Source: JAGPUQ01 sp947084925 (GTDB taxonomy: Bacteria; Pseudomonadota; Gammaproteobacteria; Pseudomonadales; Porticoccaceae). From it: a DNA stretch of 64,000 nucleotides. Positions 54,584 to 63,771 of the stretch are shown here, in pieces. The stretch covers positions 172,043 through 236,042 of the forward strand of contig CAMTUJ010000010.1 of the NCBI GenBank assembly GCA_947084925.1, read 5' to 3'. How positions within the stretch are numbered: position 1 is the stretch's first letter; each line of letters opens with the position of its first letter. A program made the position numbers and the translations under genes. Under the pieces are notes generated by a model. It searched no databases. It was not told where the DNA came from and saw nothing but the letters and a program-made list of their open reading frames with translations.

Positions 54584-56293
54584 TCAACCGAGCCCCATCG
54601 CCGCTTTTACCTGCGGCTTGAGAATCTTGCCGTTGGCGTTGCGCGGCAGCGGTTCGTGCACGATGTCGATGCGCTCGGGCACCTTGAAGGCGGCGATACG
54701 CGCGGCGACATGGGCGCGCAGGGCGGCGGCATCCGCGGTGGCGCCCGCGCGCAACTGCACCATGGCCCCTACGCGCTCGCCCAGGATCGGATCGGGAATG
54801 CCCACCACGGCGACATCCAGCACATCCGGGTGGGTGTGCAGCGCGTTTTCGACTTCGATGCAGTAGATGTTCTCGCCGCCGCGCAGCAGCATGTCCTTGG
54901 CGCGATCGACCACGAACAGCGCGCCGTCGTCGTCCACATAGCCCAGATCGCCGCTGCGCAGCCAGCCATCCACCAGCGCCTTGGCAGTGGCTTCGGGATT
55001 GCGCCAATAACCCTTGAATACCTGCGGGCCACGAATCCAGATTTCGCCGGTCTCACCCACCGGCAGTTCCGCGATGGCATCCCGATCCATGATCTTCACG
55101 CGCGACACCGGCGCCGGCACGCCCGCGCTGGCGGGCTTGGCCAGATAGTCCTCGGCGACATTCACGGTGGCGACGCCGGAGGTTTCGGTGAGGCCGTAGC
55201 CGTTGCTGGCCGATGCGTTCGGGAACACGTCCTTGATGCGACGCGCGAGTTCCGGCGACGGCGGGGCGCCGCCGAACAGCACCGCCATCACCGAGGAGGT
55301 GTCGTGTTGCCTGATAACAGGCGATTCGATCACCTGCAACGGCATCGAGGGCACGCCGCCAAACGAGTTGAGACGCTCGCGCTCGATCAGCCGGATCGCG
55401 TCTTCGGGATCCCAGCGACGCATGAACACCAGTTTCGAACCCTGGATGGTGCTGCCGATCAGCATGGCGACGGAACCCGTGACATGAAACAGCGGCACGC
55501 TGATGAGCTGACCCATCTGCTGTGTGGGTGGCTGGGGCGTGCGGCCGTAGCGGAATTCGGTACGCGCGCGCAGATAGACGCCGGTGACCTGGTTGGCGCA
55601 GATGTTGCGGTGGGTGAGCAGCGCGCCCTTGGGTCGCCCGGTGGTGCCGGAGGTGTAGTAGATCGCGGCGTCGTCCTCGGGATCGAGCGCGCAGGGCGGC
55701 AGCTCCGCGGGATGGGGTTCGGCGAGCACCTCGCCCCAGGCATGAACCCGCGCCGGCAGCCTGTCGGCGCCGCGCACCACGACGGTGGCTTCGAGCTCCG
55801 TCAGCGTGGGCAGATGCGGCGCGAGACTTGCCAGCCGCTCGGCGTCGACCACCAGCAGGCGGCTGCCGGAATCGGCCAGCGCATAGGCGAGTTCGCCGCC
55901 GGTCAGCCAGGCGTTGAGCGGCACGATGATGGCGCCGATCGCCACGCTGGCCCAGAACACCGCGGGCCATTCGGGATAGTTGCGCATCGCCAGTGCCACG
56001 CGATCGCCCTTGCGGATGCCGAAGCGTGTCGTCAGGGCGTGGGCGAGCGCCGCAACCTGGCGGTGGTGCTCGGCGTAGGTATGACGCTCGCTTTCGTACA
56101 CCAGATAGTCGCGCGCCGCGAACTGCGCTGTGTGCGCGAACACCGCGCGCAGATGGGGAAAGCTCTGGCGCCAGCACGGGGTGTCGATACCCCGGATGCG
56201 GAGCATTTCGACGCCGAACGGCGAATCGGGCGCTGTCGTCAGTCGCCGGTCGAGCAGCGGAACGGGAACGGGAATCGCGGCGGTCTCGGTCAT
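54584..56293 (-). CDS. Acyl-CoA synthetase / AMP-dependent ligase, second copy
   Basis: A 569-residue adenylate-forming enzyme. P-loop IYYTSGTTGRPKGALLTH, A5 NGYGLTETSG, hinge DLGYVDDDGALFV and the catalytic lysine motif PRNANGKILKPQVK are all present. It begins at 56293 (MTETAAIPV); the upstream open frame overlaps valS. It differs from the 20.4 kb enzyme in length and in the substrate pocket region, so probably serves a different acid. It stands alone and is convergent with the glycosylase gene. Confidence 0.88.
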   Translation of the reverse strand: MTETAAIPVPVPLLDRRLTTAPDSPFGVEMLRIRGIDTPCWRQSFPHLRAVFAHTAQFAARDYLVYESERHTYAEHHRQVAALAHALTTRFGIRKGDRVALAMRNYPEWPAVFWASVAIGAIIVPLNAWLTGGELAYALADSGSRLLVVDAERLASLAPHLPTLTELEATVVVRGADRLPARVHAWGEVLAEPHPAELPPCALDPEDDAAIYYTSGTTGRPKGALLTHRNICANQVTGVYLRARTEFRYGRTPQPPTQQMGQLISVPLFHVTGSVAMLIGSTIQGSKLVFMRRWDPEDAIRLIERERLNSFGGVPSMPLQVIESPVIRQHDTSSVMAVLFGGAPPSPELARRIKDVFPNASASNGYGLTETSGVATVNVAEDYLAKPASAGVPAPVSRVKIMDRDAIAELPVGETGEIWIRGPQVFKGYWRNPEATAKALVDGWLRSGDLGYVDDDGALFVVDRAKDMLLRGGENIYCIEVENALHTHPDVLDVAVVGIPDPILGERVGAMVQLRAGATADAAALRAHVAARIAAFKVPERIDIVHEPLPRNANGKILKPQVKAAMGLG

Positions 56294-56381
56294 GGGGGAG
56301 GTCTCGTGCTGATCGACAAGGTTTGTCCCAAGGGTAACCGGTATGGTCAGCGAATTGGATCCCGGCAGTGCGGCTCCGCGG

Positions 56382-59153
56382 TCACGGCAAAGCGGCGATC
56401 CGCCCGCGCTGCGCGGATAGCCGCTGCAGGGCATCCGCCGCCGCCGCCGCTTTTTCGCGCTCCCGTTCCACCACCTCCGCCGGTGCATTGGCGACAAAAT
56501 TGTCGTTGCCGAGTTTGCCGTTCAGACGCTGGATCTCCTGCGCGCTTTTGGCGATTTCGCGGTCGAGCCGCGCGAGTTCCGCGTCCTTGTCGATGAGCCC
56601 CGCGAGCGGCACATGGATTTCCATGACGCCGGCGAGCACCGTCGCCGCGGCCGGCGGTTCGGCGTTCGGTTCCAGCCAGACCATGGCGTCGAGATTGGCG
56701 AGCCGCGCCAGATAGCTGCGATTGGCGTCCAGGCGGGCGCGGTCGGCGGCGTCGCCGTGGCGGAAATAGAGCGGCAGTTTGCGCCCCGGCGCGATGTTCA
56801 TTTCGCCGCGAATGGTGCGCACGCCCAGAATCACCTGCTGAATCCAGGCGATGTCCGCCTCGGCGTCCGGATCGATGCGCTCCGTGCGCGGCACCGGGTA
56901 GGCTTCCAGCATGATGGTGTCGCCGGCCTTGCCGGCCAGGGTTTTCACGCGCTGCCAGATTTCCTCGGTGATGAAGGGCATGAACGGGTGGGCGAGGCGC
57001 AAGGTCGTTTCGAGCACCCGCACCAGGGTGCGGCGCGTGCCGATTTTCAGGGCCTGGGGTGCGGCCTCGTCCCAGAGCACGGGTTTCGACAGTTCCAGAT
57101 ACCAGTCGCAGTAGTCGGACCACACGAATTCGTAGAGCGCCTGGGAAGCGAGGTCGAAACGGAAGCTGTCGAGCGCGGCGATCACCGCCTGCTCGGCGCG
57201 CTGCAGGCGGCTGCTGATCCAGCGGTCGGCGAGGGACAGTTCGTATTCGCCGTGCCCGTCCTGTGCGCAGTCTTCGTTCTCGGTGTTCATCAGCACATAG
57301 CGGGTCGCGTTCCAGATCTTGTTGCAGAAGTTGCGGAAACCTTCGATGCGGCCGACGTCGAAGCGGACGTCGCGCCCCGTACTGGCAAGCGAATAATAGG
57401 TGTAGCGCAGGGCATCGGTGCCGTGGGCGGCGATGCCGTCGGGGAATTCCTTGCGGGTCTGGCGGGCGATTTTCTCCGCATCTTTCGGCCGCATCAGACC
57501 GCTGGTACGTTTGGTTACCAGTTCTTCCAGGCCGATGCCGTCGATCAGGTCGATGGGGTCCAGCACATTGCCTTTGGATTTCGACATCTTCTGGCCCTGG
57601 CCGTCGCGCACCAGGCCGTGGACGTAGATGGTGCGAAACGGCACTTCGTCCGTGAATTCCAGGGTCAGCATGATCATGCGGGCGACCCAGAAGAAGATGA
57701 TGTCGAAACCGGTGACCAGCACATCGGTGGGATGGAAGCCGGCCAGCTCCGCGGTCGGCTCGGGCCAGCCGAGGGTGCCGAAGGTCCAGAGTCCGGAGGA
57801 GAACCAGGTGTCGAGCACATCCTCGTCCTGGCGCAACGGCACCGAAGAATCGATGCCGTGTTGGCTGCGCACCTCTGCTTCCGAGCGGCCCACATAGGCG
57901 TTGCCGTCGGGATCGTACCAGGCGGGAATCCGGTGTCCCCACCACAGCTGGCGGCTGATGCACCAGTCCTGAATCTCGCGCATCCAGGAGAAATACATGT
58001 TTTCGTATTGCTTCGGCACGAAACGGATGGCGCCGCTTTCGACCGCGTCGATGGCGCGTGGCGCCAGGCGTTTGGCATCCACATACCACTGCTCGGTGAG
58101 CCAGGGTTCGATCACCACGCCGGAGCGGTCGCCGCGCGGCACCTTGAGGCGGTGGTCCTCGATCTTCTCCAGCAGCCCCAATGCGTCGAGGTCGGCCACC
58201 ACGCACTGGCGCGCTGCGAAGCGGTCGAGGCCACGGTAGGCGGGCGGGACGTTGCCGTTCAGGCGCGCATCCGCATCCAGGATGTTGATCAGGGGCAGGC
58301 AGTGGCGCTCACCCAGGGCGTGGTCGTTGAAGTCGTGAGCGGGGGTGATTTTCACGCAGCCGCTGCCGAATGCCGGATCCACATAGTCGTCGGCGACCAC
58401 GGGTATGTCGCGATCCGCGAGCGGCAGCCGGATGCTTTTGCCCACCAGGTGGCGGTAGCGTTCATCTTCCGGATGCACCGCGACCGCCGTATCGCCCAGC
58501 ATGGTCTCGGGGCGAGTGGTGGCGACGGTGAGGTGCCCGGAGCCGTCGGCGAGGGGGTAGCGGAAGTGCCAGAGATGGCCGGCTTCCTCTTCGCTTACCA
58601 CTTCGAGATCGGAAATCGCGGTGTGCAGTTGCGGATCCCAGTTCACCAGGCGCTGGCCGCGGTAGATCAGGCCTTTTTCATGGAGGCGCACGAAGGCTTC
58701 GCGCACCGCGCGCGAGAAGCCCTCGTCCATGGTGAAGCGTTCCCGCGACCAGTCGGTGGACGCGCCCAGGCGCCGCAACTGGCGCGTGATGGTACCGCCG
58801 GATTCCGCCTTCCAGCGCCACACCCGGTCGATGAAGGCCTCGCGGCCGAGATCGTGGCGGCTCAGGCCCTCGGCTTCGAGTTGCCGCTCCACCACCATCT
58901 GGGTGGCGATGCCGGCGTGGTCGGTGCCCACCTGCCACAGGGTGTTGCGTCCCTGCATGCGCCGCAAGCGGATCAGGGCGTCCATGATGGCGTCCTGAAA
59001 ACCGTGGCCCATGTGCAGGCTGCCGGTGACATTGGGCGGCGGGATCATGATGCAGAAGGGCTCGCCCGCGCCCTGCGGCCTGAAGTAGCCGCGTGCTTCC
59101 CAAATCTGGTACCAGTGTTGCTCGATGGCGCCGGGCTGATAAGTCTTGTCCAT
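56382..59153 (-). CDS. valS: Valyl-tRNA synthetase
   Basis: A 923-residue class Ia synthetase. The HIGH equivalent HMGH is at 47-50 in PPPNVTGSLHMGHGF and KMSKS is at 522-526. The CP1 editing domain and the C-terminal coiled coil (LARLDREIAKSAQEIQRLNG) are intact. I start at 59153 (MDKTYQPGAI). It follows holC and a small gene, the usual pepA-holC-valS order. Confidence 0.97.
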   Translation of the reverse strand: MDKTYQPGAIEQHWYQIWEARGYFRPQGAGEPFCIMIPPPNVTGSLHMGHGFQDAIMDALIRLRRMQGRNTLWQVGTDHAGIATQMVVERQLEAEGLSRHDLGREAFIDRVWRWKAESGGTITRQLRRLGASTDWSRERFTMDEGFSRAVREAFVRLHEKGLIYRGQRLVNWDPQLHTAISDLEVVSEEEAGHLWHFRYPLADGSGHLTVATTRPETMLGDTAVAVHPEDERYRHLVGKSIRLPLADRDIPVVADDYVDPAFGSGCVKITPAHDFNDHALGERHCLPLINILDADARLNGNVPPAYRGLDRFAARQCVVADLDALGLLEKIEDHRLKVPRGDRSGVVIEPWLTEQWYVDAKRLAPRAIDAVESGAIRFVPKQYENMYFSWMREIQDWCISRQLWWGHRIPAWYDPDGNAYVGRSEAEVRSQHGIDSSVPLRQDEDVLDTWFSSGLWTFGTLGWPEPTAELAGFHPTDVLVTGFDIIFFWVARMIMLTLEFTDEVPFRTIYVHGLVRDGQGQKMSKSKGNVLDPIDLIDGIGLEELVTKRTSGLMRPKDAEKIARQTRKEFPDGIAAHGTDALRYTYYSLASTGRDVRFDVGRIEGFRNFCNKIWNATRYVLMNTENEDCAQDGHGEYELSLADRWISSRLQRAEQAVIAALDSFRFDLASQALYEFVWSDYCDWYLELSKPVLWDEAAPQALKIGTRRTLVRVLETTLRLAHPFMPFITEEIWQRVKTLAGKAGDTIMLEAYPVPRTERIDPDAEADIAWIQQVILGVRTIRGEMNIAPGRKLPLYFRHGDAADRARLDANRSYLARLANLDAMVWLEPNAEPPAAATVLAGVMEIHVPLAGLIDKDAELARLDREIAKSAQEIQRLNGKLGNDNFVANAPAEVVEREREKAAAAADALQRLSAQRGRIAALP

Positions 59154-59258
59154 AACGCGGGATGGTTCTCGTGGTGGAAGGTGGCAACGGGTGGCGCGGG
59201 GCCGGCAAGTCAAGGTCGAGAGTCAGTGATGCCCGGCATCATCAGGCCCCGTTCATGC

Positions 59259-59314
59259 TTCGACAAGTTCACCAGCGGAAGCGGAAGCTCTCCGTTCGTC
59301 CTGAGCCTGTCGAA
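59259..59314. repeat. Palindromic intergenic repeat between valS and the 56-residue gene
   Basis: TTCGACA (59259-59265) and TGTCGAA (59308-59314) bound a unit that includes GTTCGTCCTGAGCCTGTCGA, a widespread interspersed bacterial repeat. It lies within the gap before valS. Confidence 0.7.
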
Positions 59315-59380
59315 GGACATGGTCCGAGGCTCCCAACGACCGAGAAATCAAGGTCGGGCGCCAGAATTCAAGGGTGCGAA

Positions 59381-59551
59381 TTATAGGGGCTGATCCGGCT
59401 CCGGGTCTCCGGGAACCGGCGCCACTGGCGATGGCGTTGCCGGAGGTTCCAGCACCTCGGTGAGAATGGGTATCTCCAGCACCGACAGATCGAGTTCCGC
59501 GGGGTCCGGCGCGGGATCGTCGTCCGGATCGCCCGGTTCGCGTCCGTTCAT
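59381..59551 (-). CDS. Small acidic protein between holC and valS
   Basis: A 56-residue, highly acidic and Pro-rich peptide starting MNGREPGDPDDDPAPDP and containing LEIPILTEVLEPP. The ATG overlaps the holC stop (ATGA), so it is translated with holC. Similar short ORFs with an I/V-P-x-L-T-E-V motif sit at this place in other gammaproteobacteria as far as I recall. It is probably a disordered partner-binding peptide. Function unknown. Confidence 0.6.
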   Translation of the reverse strand: MNGREPGDPDDDPAPDPAELDLSVLEIPILTEVLEPPATPSPVAPVPGDPEPDQPL

Positions 59552-59991
59552 GAGGCCAGCGTGCGTGCCGGCACGCCGAGTTTGTGGTGCTGGATCGCGT
59601 AGCCACGATCGCGATAGAAGCGATAGCGCTCGCGCATCTGTTCCCGCTGGTGCGGATTTTCGGCGTGGACGAATTCCGCCAGACGCTCGAAGCGGCTGAA
59701 CCAGTCCGGCGCCACCGCCGCCAGGTTGATCAGCAGGCCGTGATGGTGACCTGGGTCGCCATCCAGATTCAGGGTCACGGGCGCGGCCGGATCGGGCGCG
59801 CGGCCATGGGGGATGAAGGCGGTGGGGGCGTGGCTCCAGAGCAGGGCGTCGAGCTGATCGAGCGTTGCGGCGTCGGGGCAGTGAATCAGGGTGTCCATGC
59901 TCTGTGCCATCGCCTTGGCGGCGAGCTGGCAGCACAGCGCGAGGTGCGTGTCGCCGCCGCCGGTGATCTCGTAGAAACCGATTCGGGTCAC
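59548..59991 (-). CDS. holC: DNA polymerase III chi subunit
   Basis: A 147-residue protein with MTRIGFYEITGGG, then CQLAAKAM and GLLINLAAVAPDWFSRFERL, the HolC core. Chi links the clamp loader to SSB at the replication fork. It starts with GTG at 59991, overlapping the pepA stop by four bases (GTGA). Confidence 0.92.
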   Translation of the reverse strand: MTRIGFYEITGGGDTHLALCCQLAAKAMAQSMDTLIHCPDAATLDQLDALLWSHAPTAFIPHGRAPDPAAPVTLNLDGDPGHHHGLLINLAAVAPDWFSRFERLAEFVHAENPHQREQMRERYRFYRDRGYAIQHHKLGVPARTLAS

Positions 59992-61490
59992 GCGTTCCCC
60001 GCCGCGTCGATACGGCCGAGCAGGTATTCCATCAGCAGCGGGATGGGGCGGCCGGTGGCGCCTTTCGGGCCCGAGTTCCAGGCGGTGCCGGCGATGTCCA
60101 GGTGCGCCCAGGTGTAGTCCTTGGTGAAGCGCGCCAGAAAGCAGCCGGCGGTGATGCTGCCGGCTTCGGGCCCGCCCACGTTGGCGATGTCCGCGAAGTT
60201 GCTCTTGAGCTGTTCGTCGTATTCCTTCCACAGTGGCAGCCGCCAGGCGCGGTCGCCGGAGGCCTCGCCCGCCGCCAGCAGCTCCGCCGCCAGGGTGTCG
60301 TTGGGGCTGAACAGGCCGCTCGCCTGCTTGCCCAGCGCCACCACGCAGGCGCCGGTGAGGGTGGCGATGTCGATCACCACCGCCGGCTTGTAACGGGCCG
60401 CATAGGTGAGGGCGTCGCACAGGATCAGCCGGCCCTCGGCGTCGGTGTTGAGAATCTCGATGGTCTTGCCCGACATCGACGTGACCACGTCGCCGGGCTT
60501 GGTGGCGGTGCCGCTGGGCAGGTTTTCCACCGTGGGAATGAGGCACACCAGGTGCAGCGGCAGGGCCGCCGCCGCCACCGCTTCCATCACGCCCAGGACG
60601 CTCGCCGCGCCGCACATGTCGTATTTCATCTCGTCCATCTTGGCGCCGGGCTTGAGGCTGATACCGCCGGAGTCAAAGGTCACGCCCTTGCCGACCAGTA
60701 CCACCGGCGCCTGCGCGGCGGCACCGCGGTATTCCAGCGCGATCAGGTAAGCGGGCTGCGCGGTGCCCGCGGTGACGGAGAGCAGCGCGCCCATTTTCAG
60801 CTTGGCCATCTGCTTTTCGTCGAGCACCCGGACGCTGACGCCGGTATGGCGTTTGCCCAGTTCGCGGGCCTGTTCCGCGAGGTAGCCGGGCGTGCACACA
60901 TTGCCGGGCAGATCGCCGAGGCGGCGCGCGCTGTTGATTCCCGCGCCGATGGCGGCGCCCAGCTCGAGACCCCGGGTGAGTGGGCGCACCTGACTGCGCT
61001 CCTCGCACACCAGGGTGAGCCGACCGAGTTTGCCGCGCTTGCCGTTGTCTTCACCGGTGCGAACTTTGTAGCCCGCCTCGCAAAACAGGCGCGCCGTCTG
61101 GCGTCCGAACGCGGTCGGCTCCCGCTCGCCGAGCAGATCCGTGACCAGCAGGGCGGCGCTCCTGGCCGGCGTGCCCTGCACCGCGCGGGCAGCGGCCGCG
61201 ACCAGATTGAGAACATCGCGGGGCATGGGCGGTTCCTTGCCGGTGCCGATCAGCAACAGTCGCGTCGCCGTCAGCCCGGCAGGCTGGTGCAGCATCAGCG
61301 CCGCGCCCAATGCGCCGGTGAAATCGCCGGCATCCACCAGCGCGCTGATTTGACCACCCAGCGCGGTATCGACCGCGGCGGCGGCAGCCGGCAGCGGCAG
61401 CTTGCCCGGCACCGGGACGATCAGGCAGTCGGTTTTGAACGGGATGACGCTGCCCGCGCGGGCGCTGAATTCCAGGGCGTGGTCTGGCAC
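59988..61490 (-). CDS. pepA: Leucyl aminopeptidase PepA
   Basis: A 500-residue M17 metallopeptidase. The active core includes VGKGVTFDSGGISLKPGAKM, the two-zinc motif NTDAEGRL, and the C-terminal TWAHLDIAGTAW. It removes N-terminal residues from peptides; E. coli PepA also binds DNA in Xer recombination. I start with the GTG at 61490 behind GGAG, giving MPDHALEFSARAG. It is divergent from lptF and leads the pepA-holC-valS run. Confidence 0.95.
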   Translation of the reverse strand: MPDHALEFSARAGSVIPFKTDCLIVPVPGKLPLPAAAAAVDTALGGQISALVDAGDFTGALGAALMLHQPAGLTATRLLLIGTGKEPPMPRDVLNLVAAAARAVQGTPARSAALLVTDLLGEREPTAFGRQTARLFCEAGYKVRTGEDNGKRGKLGRLTLVCEERSQVRPLTRGLELGAAIGAGINSARRLGDLPGNVCTPGYLAEQARELGKRHTGVSVRVLDEKQMAKLKMGALLSVTAGTAQPAYLIALEYRGAAAQAPVVLVGKGVTFDSGGISLKPGAKMDEMKYDMCGAASVLGVMEAVAAAALPLHLVCLIPTVENLPSGTATKPGDVVTSMSGKTIEILNTDAEGRLILCDALTYAARYKPAVVIDIATLTGACVVALGKQASGLFSPNDTLAAELLAAGEASGDRAWRLPLWKEYDEQLKSNFADIANVGGPEAGSITAGCFLARFTKDYTWAHLDIAGTAWNSGPKGATGRPIPLLMEYLLGRIDAAGNA

Positions 61491-61603
61491 GGTGACTCCA
61501 GAGACAAGTGCGGATGAATGCCGGATAATCGAAACGCAGTGTAAGCCATGCCTCCCCCGGCACCAACCGACCCTCACACCCAACCGAGTCCGCGCCGCTG
61601 CCC

Positions 61604-62710
61604 GTGATCATCTTTCGCTATCTCGCCCGGGATCTGCTCGCCACCACTGCGGCCGTGGCCCTCGTCCTGCTGATGGTGGTGATGAGCAGCCGCTTTGTGC
61701 AGTACCTGGCCGATGCCGCCGAGGGCAAGATCGATCCCAATGTGATCTTCGCCATCATGGGTTACCGGTTGCCGGCTTTTCTCGATCTGATTCTGCCGCT
61801 GGCGTTTTTCCTTGCGGTGTTGCTGTCCTATGGCCGGCTGTACCAGGACAGCGAGATGACCGTGTTGCACGCCTGCGGTGTCAGTCAGATGCGGATTGCC
61901 GCCTACACGCTCGCCGTTGCTCTGGTGGTCGCCGGCATCGTAGCCTCGCTGAGCCTGTGGCTGAGTCCCCAGGGCATGGCCCGCGCCGAGCTGCTGATTG
62001 ACGCGCAGAAGGTCCGTGGCGAATTCGATGCCATGGAGGGCGGCAAGTTTTATCCACTGCGCGGTGGCAAGGGCGTGAGCTACGCGGAGCAGATCCTGCA
62101 GGACGGCCACATGGAGAAGATCTTTCTGGTCGAAGCCGGCGCCGACGCGGCGGGCGAGCCGCGCATGGTGATCGTGGTGGCCGAGCGTGGCGAACCGAAA
62201 CGTTCTGACCAGGGCCAGGCCGCCTATCTGGTGTTGAGCAACGGGCACCGCTACCAGGGTGTGCCGGGCCGGGCCGATTTCGAAGTGACCCAGTTCGCGG
62301 AATACGGTCAGCGGCTGCCCAAGCCCACGCCCCGCAATCGTCCGGGATGGAGCGAATCCGTGCCCACCAGCGTATTGCGGCAATCCACCGATCCGGAACA
62401 TGTCGCAGCCCTGCAATGGCGCTATTCCACCGCTTTGCTGGTGCTGGTGGTCACCCTGATGGCACTACCCCTGAGCCGCACCGATCCCCGCAAGGGACGC
62501 TTTGCCCACATTCTGCCGGCGGTGTTTTTGTACATCGGTTACCTCGTGAGTCTCAACGCGGCGCGCGGCGCGGTTGAGGCCGGCGCCGTTTCGCCAGCGC
62601 TCGGTCTGTGGTGGATCCACCTCATCTTCCTCGGTATCGGCGCCGCCCTGATGCTGTGGTGGACGGGCTGGCGGCCCCGACGCCCGGGCGCCGGGTTGGT
62701 GCGCGTCTGA
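61604..62710 (+). CDS. lptF: LPS export permease LptF
   Basis: A 368-residue inner-membrane protein of the LptB2FG extractor, which lifts lipopolysaccharide from the inner membrane to the LptC-A bridge. It has six hydrophobic helices in a 3+3 layout with a periplasmic beta-jellyroll between (about residues 130-265). It starts with GTG and overlaps lptG by one base (TGATG). Confidence 0.95.
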   Translation: MIIFRYLARDLLATTAAVALVLLMVVMSSRFVQYLADAAEGKIDPNVIFAIMGYRLPAFLDLILPLAFFLAVLLSYGRLYQDSEMTVLHACGVSQMRIAAYTLAVALVVAGIVASLSLWLSPQGMARAELLIDAQKVRGEFDAMEGGKFYPLRGGKGVSYAEQILQDGHMEKIFLVEAGADAAGEPRMVIVVAERGEPKRSDQGQAAYLVLSNGHRYQGVPGRADFEVTQFAEYGQRLPKPTPRNRPGWSESVPTSVLRQSTDPEHVAALQWRYSTALLVLVVTLMALPLSRTDPRKGRFAHILPAVFLYIGYLVSLNAARGAVEAGAVSPALGLWWIHLIFLGIGAALMLWWTGWRPRRPGAGLVRV

Positions 62711-63771
62711 TGCGGCAGTTGTCCCGCTACACCGGCCGGACGGTACTCGGTGCCACCGCCGTGGTGCTGTTGGTGCTTCTGGCCCTCGATGCCATCGCCG
62801 CGTTGATCGACGGCCTGCGCGATCTCCGCAACGCTTTCGATTTTCCCGAATTGCTGCTGTATGTCCTCGTCACGATGCCGGCGCGCATCTATGACAGCCT
62901 GCCCTTCGCCGTGCTGATCGGCGCCCTGGTCGGCCTGGGCAGTCTGGCCGGCAGCAGCGAACTGGTCGTGATGCGCACGGCGGGTGTATCGCTGCTGCGG
63001 ATCGCGGGTTTCGCGGCGCGGCCCGTGCTGCTGCTGATCGTCGCCGGCGGTCTGCTCGGCGAATTTGTGGTGCCGGTATCGGGACACTGGGCCGAGAGCC
63101 GCAAAATGGCATTGCTCGGCGAGCAGGAGACTTTTTCGGCGCGCAGTGGCGTGTGGAATCGCGAGGGCGATGAGTTCATGCACTTCAACGCCATTTACCC
63201 CGGTGGGCATTTGGCCGGGGTCGCGCGTTACCGCTTTGACGCCGACTACCGGCTGCGGGAAGCGAGTTTCGCGGCGCGTGCCAATTTTCGCGGCGATCAC
63301 TGGGTCGAAGAGGATGGCGTCATCACGCGTCTGAACGACACCGCCACCGAGACCGACCGCTTCGCGACCCGCCGCTGGGACACCGATCTCTCGCCGGATC
63401 TGCTTACCCTGACGATGATGGCGCCGGATGCGCTGCCGATGCGCCGGTTGGGCAGCTACGCCGATTACCTGGAGCGCCAGGGCCTGCAAGCGGGCGCGTA
63501 CCAGCTCGCCTATTGGTCCAAGGTTCTGCAACCGGCGGTCATTTTCAGCCTGTTGCTGGTCGCCGTATCTTTCGTGTTCGGACCGCTGCGGGAATCCACC
63601 ACCGGATTCCGGGTGTTTTCCGGCGTACTGGTCGGCGTGGTGTTTCAGACCAGCCTGAAGCTGCTCGGCCCTTCGAGCCTGGTGTTCGGATTTCCGCCCT
63701 TCTGGGCGGTGATGGCGCCCGTGCTGATCTGTCTGGCGGTGGGGCTGGTGTTGTTGCGTCGCGCGGCCTGA
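62710..63771 (+). CDS. lptG: LPS export permease LptG
   Basis: A 353-residue partner of LptF with the same 3+3 helix layout and periplasmic jellyroll. Characteristic segments are TGRTVLGATAVVLLVLLALD at the start, LPFAVLIGALVGLGSLAGSSELVVM with the coupling-helix region, and the closing FPPFWAVMAPVLICLAVGLV. Start at 62710 is chosen for the TGATG overlap with lptF, although the frame is open further upstream. Confidence 0.95.
   Translation: MRQLSRYTGRTVLGATAVVLLVLLALDAIAALIDGLRDLRNAFDFPELLLYVLVTMPARIYDSLPFAVLIGALVGLGSLAGSSELVVMRTAGVSLLRIAGFAARPVLLLIVAGGLLGEFVVPVSGHWAESRKMALLGEQETFSARSGVWNREGDEFMHFNAIYPGGHLAGVARYRFDADYRLREASFAARANFRGDHWVEEDGVITRLNDTATETDRFATRRWDTDLSPDLLTLTMMAPDALPMRRLGSYADYLERQGLQAGAYQLAYWSKVLQPAVIFSLLLVAVSFVFGPLRESTTGFRVFSGVLVGVVFQTSLKLLGPSSLVFGFPPFWAVMAPVLICLAVGLVLLRRAA

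Noticed and set aside
56613..59393. Plus-strand open frame of 926 codons opposite valS
   Set aside because: It is an antisense shadow; valS has full HIGH and KMSKS motifs.
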